From assembly GCF_010731695.1 (NCBI RefSeq), contig NZ_AP022586.1:992001-1056000 (forward strand): 64,000 bases of DNA, given 5' to 3'. This DNA comes from Mycolicibacterium litorale (lineage in GTDB: Bacteria; Actinomycetota; Actinomycetes; Mycobacteriales; Mycobacteriaceae). Shown piece after piece: positions 58,449 through 64,000 of this stretch (its first letter is position 1; each line of letters opens with the position of its first letter). Under the pieces are notes generated by a model. It did not search any database. It saw only the letters and a list, made by a program, of their open reading frames with translations, and was not told the origin of the DNA. A program made the position numbers and the translations under genes.

Positions 58449-59975
58449 TCACAAGTACGGGGTCGCCGGCTCCTCCGCATCGAGGAGGGCGGCGGCCCGC
58501 AGCGCCAGCCACAGCGTGGCCACCGCATCGGTCTCGGCGAGGTCGAGCCCGGTCAGGTCCGCGATGCGCTTGATCCGGTACAGCACGGTCTGGCGGTGCA
58601 CGCACAGCGCCGTGGCGGTCAGCTGCAAGGACCGCTGGTTACGCAGGTAGGCGTCGAGCGTCGCGACCAGATTCGACTGATGCTGGTCGTCGTATGCGCG
58701 CAGCGGCGCGAGGACGCGGTCGACGAGGGCCTGCGCATCGCCGACGTTCGACAGGCCCAGCCACGGCTCCTCGCTGCCGTACCCCGAGACCGCGATGTCG
58801 CGGCGACTGGCGAGTGAGAGCGCCCACGACGCCTCGCGGACCGCCTCCGGGAACCGGCTGATCGAGCCGAGCAGCGCGCTGATCCCGATGCGCGCCGAGG
58901 GCCCCAGCGCCCGCGACAGCACGGCCTCGAAGCCCGACCGGTCGGGCACCAACGCGTAGAGCAGTCCTTCCCGCAACGTGCAGAGGTAGGGAAGGTCATT
59001 GCGCCACAACGCATTGTGGATGGTGAGCGCGCGCGCTTCGTCGCTGCGGCGTGCCGCGACCAGGACGGCGTCCGCGGGGTCGAGGCGCAGTTCGCCGAGC
59101 CGGGATTCGACCGCGTGCCGGTCGATGCGGTTCTCGAGCAGCCGTTCCAGGAGCGCGGCGCGTTCGCGTCGTTCGTGTTCGAGCGCCAGCTGCACTTCCG
59201 ACAATGCGAGGCTTATCGCGGTTGCTGTGTGCTGCAATCGGATCGGATCCACCCGGTCGCCGTCGCGCGGGATCACCACCAGCGCCGCCTCGGGGTGGCG
59301 CTGGATGTCGGTGAGCATCGCCGGCTGCGCACCCGCGCCGGACAGTCCGTACACGCCGGCCGCCACGTTGGTGGAGTGCTCCGACAACTCGACGACCGCA
59401 TCGCGCAGATCCGGGTCGAGCGACGGTGTCTGCGGGAACCACGGATCACCGGTACGCCGGTCGCAGACGTGCAGTTCGCAACCCAGCTCGCGGGCCAGCG
59501 TGGCGACCAGATCAGCTGGGGGAGAAGCGCTTCCGATGTGACGGCGCAGCACGTCGTAGATCCGCACGGTGCGCGACAGCCGGCTGGACTGGTCGACCAG
59601 CGTCGCCTCGGCGACCGCCCGCGAGATCGCCACGAACGGCAACGGGTAGCGGATCCGCAGGACGGGGAACCCCAACCGGTCGCTGCGGCGGGTGAACCGC
59701 TGCGTCAGTCGCGGGCAGTACATCTTCTCGCCGATCGCCAGTCCCGCGACCCCGGACTCGTCGAGCTTGGTCAGCAGTGTCTCCTGCTCGGCGGCCGTCT
59801 TCGGGAACGACAGCCCGTTGGTCATCAGCAGCTCCCCACCGGTGATCCATCGCCACGGTTCGGGCAGGTCGGAGGTGTGCGTCCAGGACACCGGCCGGCC
59901 GAGCCCGGTCCCGCCCGACAGCACCTCGAGGCCGAGGTGCGGCATCTCGAGGAGGTCACCGACGGTGAGCGCCAC
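58449..59975 (-). CDS. PucR-family transcriptional regulator
   Basis: A 508-residue regulator. The N-terminal PucR domain (about 1-125) begins VALTVGDLLEMPHLGLEVLSGG and the PucR C-terminal helix-turn-helix is near 445-475, with TATALCVHRQTVLYRIKRIADLTGLDLA. The middle has GGDEF-like or GAF-like features typical of the family (CdaR type), ending ALRAAALL. The GTG at 59975 matches the conserved N-terminus. It is divergent from the agmatinase gene, with a 15-bp palindrome in between, and so probably controls it and possibly itself in response to a nitrogenous compound. Confidence 0.9.
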   Translation of the reverse strand: MALTVGDLLEMPHLGLEVLSGGTGLGRPVSWTHTSDLPEPWRWITGGELLMTNGLSFPKTAAEQETLLTKLDESGVAGLAIGEKMYCPRLTQRFTRRSDRLGFPVLRIRYPLPFVAISRAVAEATLVDQSSRLSRTVRIYDVLRRHIGSASPPADLVATLARELGCELHVCDRRTGDPWFPQTPSLDPDLRDAVVELSEHSTNVAAGVYGLSGAGAQPAMLTDIQRHPEAALVVIPRDGDRVDPIRLQHTATAISLALSEVQLALEHERRERAALLERLLENRIDRHAVESRLGELRLDPADAVLVAARRSDEARALTIHNALWRNDLPYLCTLREGLLYALVPDRSGFEAVLSRALGPSARIGISALLGSISRFPEAVREASWALSLASRRDIAVSGYGSEEPWLGLSNVGDAQALVDRVLAPLRAYDDQHQSNLVATLDAYLRNQRSLQLTATALCVHRQTVLYRIKRIADLTGLDLAETDAVATLWLALRAAALLDAEEPATPYL

Positions 59976-60025
59976 ATGCGGCCCCTTTGTGCAGGTGCTC
60001 AAACCCCATGCGCGGATTGTGTCAA

Positions 60026-60040
60026 GTGTCGACTCGACAC
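60026..60040. promoter_or_regulatory. perfect 15-bp palindrome between PucR and agmatinase genes
   Basis: GTGTCGA-C-TCGACAC is a perfect palindrome with 7-bp arms, in the middle of the 119-bp divergent region. A further half-site-like GTGTCAA lies directly before it (60019-60025). The spot suits the operator of the PucR-type regulator. Binding is inferred, not shown. Confidence 0.5.
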
Positions 60041-60094
60041 GCAGGGGCGACGGCCGCACGCTGGGGCGATGCCACCCTCAGCGAACGTGAGCTC

Positions 60095-61051
60095 GTGACC
60101 GATACGTCGGGCCCCGTGGGCGCCGTGCCGGCCACCGAGGTGCCCCGCTACGCCGGGAAGGGCACCTTTGCCCGCATCGCGAACATCGGAGAGGTCAGCG
60201 ACTACGACATCGCCATCCTGGGTGTGCCGTTCGACGGCGGCACCTCGTACCGGCCCGGTGCCCGGTTCGGCCCGATGGGGGTGCGTCAGGCCGCCCGCAC
60301 GCTGCGCCCCGGCTACCACGTGGAACTCGGTGTCGCCCCGCTGGAACGGGTGCAGGTCGTTGACGCCGGCGACGTCACCGTCACGCCCTACGACATCGCC
60401 GAGGCGTGCCGGCAGATCCAGAACCACGCCTCGGACATCCTCGGCGGCGGGGGCCGCCGGATCGTGTCGATCGGCGGCGACCACACCATCGCCCTGCCCA
60501 ATCTGCGGGCGCTGCACGCCGTGCACGGCCCGGTGGCGCTGGTGCACTTCGACGCCCACCTCGACACCTGGGACACCTATTTCAACGCCCCGGTCACGCA
60601 CGGCACGATCTTCCGGCGCGCGTTCGAAGAGGGTCTGCTGGTCGAGGACCACTCGATCCACGTCGGCATCCGGGGTCCGATCTACGACCGGTTCGATCTG
60701 CGCGACGACGCCGAGATGGGCTTCAAGATCATCCGTGCGGGCGACCTCGACGTCATCGGCATCGACGCCGCGGTGGACACCGTGCGCCGCCGCGTCGGTG
60801 ACGTTCCCGTCTACCTGTCGATCGACATCGACGTGCTCGACCCGGCGTTCGCCCCCGGCACCGGCACCCCGGAATCCGGCGGGCTCACCGCCCGGGAACT
60901 GCTGCGGATGCTGCGCCGGTTGCACGGGCTCGACATCGTCGGCGGTGACGTGGTCGAGGTGGCCCCCGCCTACGACCATGCCGAGATCACCTGCGTGGCA
61001 GCGGCCACCGTGGTGTTCGACCTGGTGTCGCTGATGGTGAGCAGCGGCTAA
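60095..61051 (+). CDS. speB: agmatinase-family ureohydrolase
   Basis: A 318-residue ureohydrolase with the dinuclear manganese site: GGDHTIALP (His), [12 protein letters not shown] (three Asp/His ligands), [19 protein letters not shown] (two Asp). Substrate could be agmatine (giving putrescine and urea), guanidinobutyrate or guanidine; actinobacterial family members vary and the sequence does not settle it. It starts at a GTG at 60095 giving [19 protein letters not shown]. The 3' end overlaps fadD15's stop by 4 bases on the opposite strand. Confidence 0.85.
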   Translation: MTDTSGPVGAVPATEVPRYAGKGTFARIANIGEVSDYDIAILGVPFDGGTSYRPGARFGPMGVRQAARTLRPGYHVELGVAPLERVQVVDAGDVTVTPYDIAEACRQIQNHASDILGGGGRRIVSIGGDHTIALPNLRALHAVHGPVALVHFDAHLDTWDTYFNAPVTHGTIFRRAFEEGLLVEDHSIHVGIRGPIYDRFDLRDDAEMGFKIIRAGDLDVIGIDAAVDTVRRRVGDVPVYLSIDIDVLDPAFAPGTGTPESGGLTARELLRMLRRLHGLDIVGGDVVEVAPAYDHAEITCVAAATVVFDLVSLMVSSG

Positions 61052-62847
61052 CGGGCGTAGAGCGCCTCGATGTCGGCGGCGAACTTCTCCACGACCACCT
61101 TGCGCTTGACCTTCAGCGTCGGGGTCAGCTCGCCGGTGTCCTCGGTGAAGTCCACCGGCAGGATGCGGAACTTGCGAATCGCCTCGGCCTTCGACACCGC
61201 CTGATTGGCCTGCTTGACCGCGGTGTCGATCTCGGCCATCAGGTCGGGGTCGGTGGCGAGGTCGCCGACCGACGCACCGCTGTCCTTGCCGTTGCGCTGC
61301 TTCCAGCCCTCGAACGCCTCGGGATCGATGGTGATCAGCGCGCCGACGAACGGCCGGGCATCGCCGACCGCCATCGCCTGGCTGATCAGCGGATGGGCCC
61401 GCAGCTGATCCTCCAGGATCGCCGGAGCGACGTTCTTGCCGCCGGCGGTCACGATGATCTCCTTCTTGCGCCCGATGATCGTGAGGAAACCGTCGCCGTC
61501 GATGGCGCCCAGGTCCCCGGTGTGGAACCAGCCGTCGGTGAAGACCTTCGCGGTCTCCTCCTCGTTGTGCCAGTAGCCGCCGAACACCACGCCACCCTTG
61601 ACCAGCAGCTCGTCGTCGTCATCGAGCCGCATGCTGTTGCCCGGCAGCAACTTCCCGACCGAACCGATCTTGATGTCATCGACGCGGTTGACGGTGATCG
61701 CGGCGCTGGTCTCGGTCAGCCCGTAGCCCTCGTAGATGGTCAGGCCGACGCCACGGTAGAAGTGGCCGAGGCGGGCGCCGAGCGGAGCCCCGCCCGAAAT
61801 CGCGGCACGGCAGTCGCCGCCCAGTGCCGCACGCAGCTTGCCGTAGACGAGCCGGTCGAACACCGCGTGCTTGGCACGGAGCAGCAGTCCGGGGCCGCCG
61901 GAGTCCAGGGCGCGGCTGTAGTCGATCGCGGTCGCGGCGGCGATGTCGAAGATGCGGCCCTTACCGTCGTTGCGGGCGTTCTGCTCGGCGGTGTTGTAGA
62001 CCTTCTCGAACACCCGCGGCACCGAGACCACCAGGGTGGGCTTGAACACCCCGAACATCGGGACGAGGTTCTTGATGTCGCTGGTGAACCCGAGGGTCAC
62101 CTTGTTGGCGAACGCCGCGATGGTGATCGCGCGGGCCAGCACATGCGCCAGCGGGAGGAACACCAGCATCCGCTCACCCTTGTCCAGCTGGGTGGGGAAG
62201 CAGCTCTTGGCGCCGCGGATCTCGTAGACCAGGTTGGCGTGGGTCAGCTGGCAGCCCTTGGGCCTGCCGGTGGTGCCCGAGGTGTAGATCATCGTGGCCG
62301 GTTCGGCGGAGCGGATGCCCGCGAGCCGGTTGTCGAGCTCTTCGGGGGCCAGCGCGCGCCCGGCCTCGGCCAGGGCCTCGAGTGCACCGGGTCCGGGGCC
62401 CTCGATGCGCAGGACAGTCCGCAGATCCGGCAGGTCACGGCGCAGCTGCTCGATCTTGTCGGCGTGGGCGTCGTTCTCGGCGATCGCCAGTACCGCGCCC
62501 GAATCGGACAGCACCCAGCGGATCTGTTCGGCCGACGAGGTCTCGTAGATCGGGACGGTCAGCGCGCCGACGGCCAGGATCGCGAAGTCGATGATCGGCC
62601 ACTCGTAGCGGGTCGCCGACAACAGTGCGACGCGGTCACCCGGCTGCACGCCGGATGCGATCAGACCCAGTGCGACCGAACGGATCTGGGCGGCCGCCTC
62701 GGCGCAGGTGACGTCTGTCCACACGCCGTCGACCGAACGCCGGAAGATGACGTGGTCGGGGTCGTTGCGCTCGTGGTCGAACACGGCGCTCACGACGCTG
62801 TCTCGTTCTCCTACGGTGAACGACGCGGGCACGCTGAACTCAGGCAC
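61048..62847 (-). CDS. fadD15: long-chain fatty-acid-CoA ligase FadD15
   Basis: A 599-residue acyl-CoA synthetase (M. tuberculosis FadD15: 600). It has the AMP-binding P-loop [11 protein letters not shown], the [13 protein letters not shown] block, and [23 protein letters not shown] followed by [10 protein letters not shown], the hinge and C-terminal domain, and an active-site Lys near KVKRKVV. It activates fatty acids as CoA thioesters. Convergent with the agmatinase gene and divergent from the SRPBCC gene. Confidence 0.95.
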   Translation of the reverse strand: MPEFSVPASFTVGERDSVVSAVFDHERNDPDHVIFRRSVDGVWTDVTCAEAAAQIRSVALGLIASGVQPGDRVALLSATRYEWPIIDFAILAVGALTVPIYETSSAEQIRWVLSDSGAVLAIAENDAHADKIEQLRRDLPDLRTVLRIEGPGPGALEALAEAGRALAPEELDNRLAGIRSAEPATMIYTSGTTGRPKGCQLTHANLVYEIRGAKSCFPTQLDKGERMLVFLPLAHVLARAITIAAFANKVTLGFTSDIKNLVPMFGVFKPTLVVSVPRVFEKVYNTAEQNARNDGKGRIFDIAAATAIDYSRALDSGGPGLLLRAKHAVFDRLVYGKLRAALGGDCRAAISGGAPLGARLGHFYRGVGLTIYEGYGLTETSAAITVNRVDDIKIGSVGKLLPGNSMRLDDDDELLVKGGVVFGGYWHNEEETAKVFTDGWFHTGDLGAIDGDGFLTIIGRKKEIIVTAGGKNVAPAILEDQLRAHPLISQAMAVGDARPFVGALITIDPEAFEGWKQRNGKDSGASVGDLATDPDLMAEIDTAVKQANQAVSKAEAIRKFRILPVDFTEDTGELTPTLKVKRKVVVEKFAADIEALYAR

Positions 62848-62909
62848 GCTGTTCAGCGTAGTCGGCCGCCGGGCGGGGTCCGACGGTCGTGTGTGAAGCT
62901 TGGAGGACG

Positions 62910-63299
62910 ATGAACAGCATCCAGATCGCCGACGAGACGTTCGTTGCCGCCGACCCCGCTGACGTGGGCCGGGCGGTCGCCGAACCGGCGAACTGGCGGC
63001 GCTGGTGGCCGGATCTGCGGCTGACGGTCGTGGAGGACCGCGGCCCCGCCGGGCACCGCTGGACGGTGACCGGGGCGCTGATCGGGACCATGGAGGTTTG
63101 GCTGGAGCCGTCGCTGGACGGGGTGATCCTGCACTACTTCCTGCACGCCGAACCGGCGGGCGTCTCGGCCCGGGAGCTGGCCAGGATGAAGCTCGCCAAA
63201 CTCAATCACGACCGGCGGGTGGCGGGTAAGAAGATGGCGTTCGAGCTCAAGCGGACCCTGGAGGCATCGCGGCCGGTGGGGGTGTCGCGGCTGGCCTGA
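62910..63299 (+). CDS. SRPBCC-fold protein, first of a tandem pair (Rv2186c-like)
   Basis: A 129-residue protein, same length as Rv2186c, with a START/SRPBCC-like fold: [35 protein letters not shown] at the start, [19 protein letters not shown] and a long C-terminal helix [30 protein letters not shown]. Such proteins bind hydrophobic ligands. The ATG at 62910 follows GGAGGACG. It is followed after 55 bases by a second SRPBCC gene. Confidence 0.85.
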   Translation: MNSIQIADETFVAADPADVGRAVAEPANWRRWWPDLRLTVVEDRGPAGHRWTVTGALIGTMEVWLEPSLDGVILHYFLHAEPAGVSARELARMKLAKLNHDRRVAGKKMAFELKRTLEASRPVGVSRLA

Positions 63300-63354
63300 G
63301 GGTGGGTTGAGCCGCGGGCGTGAGGGTACATTTCGGCTTGAGGAGGACGGGCAC

Positions 63355-64000
<646 letters not shown>

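Overview
The window is a dense, high-GC actinobacterial chromosome segment, almost certainly from a fast-growing environmental Mycobacterium (Mycolicibacterium). The assignment rests on a long block whose gene order and protein lengths match the M. tuberculosis Rv2184c-Rv2226 region: panB, the Hip1-like hydrolases, glnA2-glnE, glnA1, lipA-lipB-dlaT, ephD, pepB, gcvT, ilvE, cobSTU, adoK, asnB, ctaC-ctaF, mmpS3, qcrCAB-ctaE, trpD, a Rv2190c-type NlpC/P60 protein, pimB', fadD15 and an ArsA-like ATPase. GTG starts, 4-bp GTGA/ATGA overlaps and very short intergenic gaps also fit. No tRNA, rRNA operon, IS element, prophage or CRISPR array was seen.

Layout. 1-1.85 kb: accessory genes (CPBP membrane protein fragment, RibD-like reductase, VOC protein with an AraC regulator). 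1.87-2.27 kb: RNase P RNA. 2.3-10.2 kb: CYTH-CHAD protein, crotonase, panB, a wax-ester/diacylglycerol acyltransferase and two paralogous Hip1-like exported hydrolases. 10.3-14.6 kb: glnA2 and glnE. 14.6-20.3 kb: an insertion relative to M. tuberculosis, holding a thioesterase, an F420 oxidoreductase, a three-gene signalling operon, DoxX and dtd. 20.5-21.9 kb: glnA1. 22.6-25.4 kb: a second insertion, with an endonuclease-like gene bracketed by two 59-bp repeats and an exported amidohydrolase. 25.4-30.6 kb: lipoate/2-oxoacid dehydrogenase operon. 30.7-36.7 kb: ephD, pepB, gcvT, ilvE. 36.7-39.7 kb: cobalamin lower-ligand genes. 39.8-54.8 kb: Fe-S carrier, adenosine kinase, asnB and the genes of the cytochrome bcc-aa3 respiratory supercomplex, then trpD. 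54.9-64 kb: cell-envelope genes (NlpC/P60, a metallopeptidase-like protein, PimB'), a PucR-agmatinase pair, fadD15 and the SRPBCC/ArsA cluster.

Functional themes are nitrogen assimilation with its adenylylation control, lipoylation of dehydrogenase complexes, aerobic respiration, B12 assembly and cell-envelope maintenance.

The most interesting signal is the operon at 16134-19224. It encodes a PAS/GAF/SpoIIE phosphatase, a cobalamin-binding protein carrying the W-x9-E-H signature of CarH-type B12 photoreceptors, and a STAS anti-anti-sigma protein, joined by 4-bp overlaps. It looks like a light- or cobalamin-controlled partner-switching module placed between glnE and glnA1. Other points of note are three gene 3' ends (glnA1, ephD/pepB, erpA) carrying short tandem duplications that span the stop codon, and the repeat-bracketed endonuclease-like gene.
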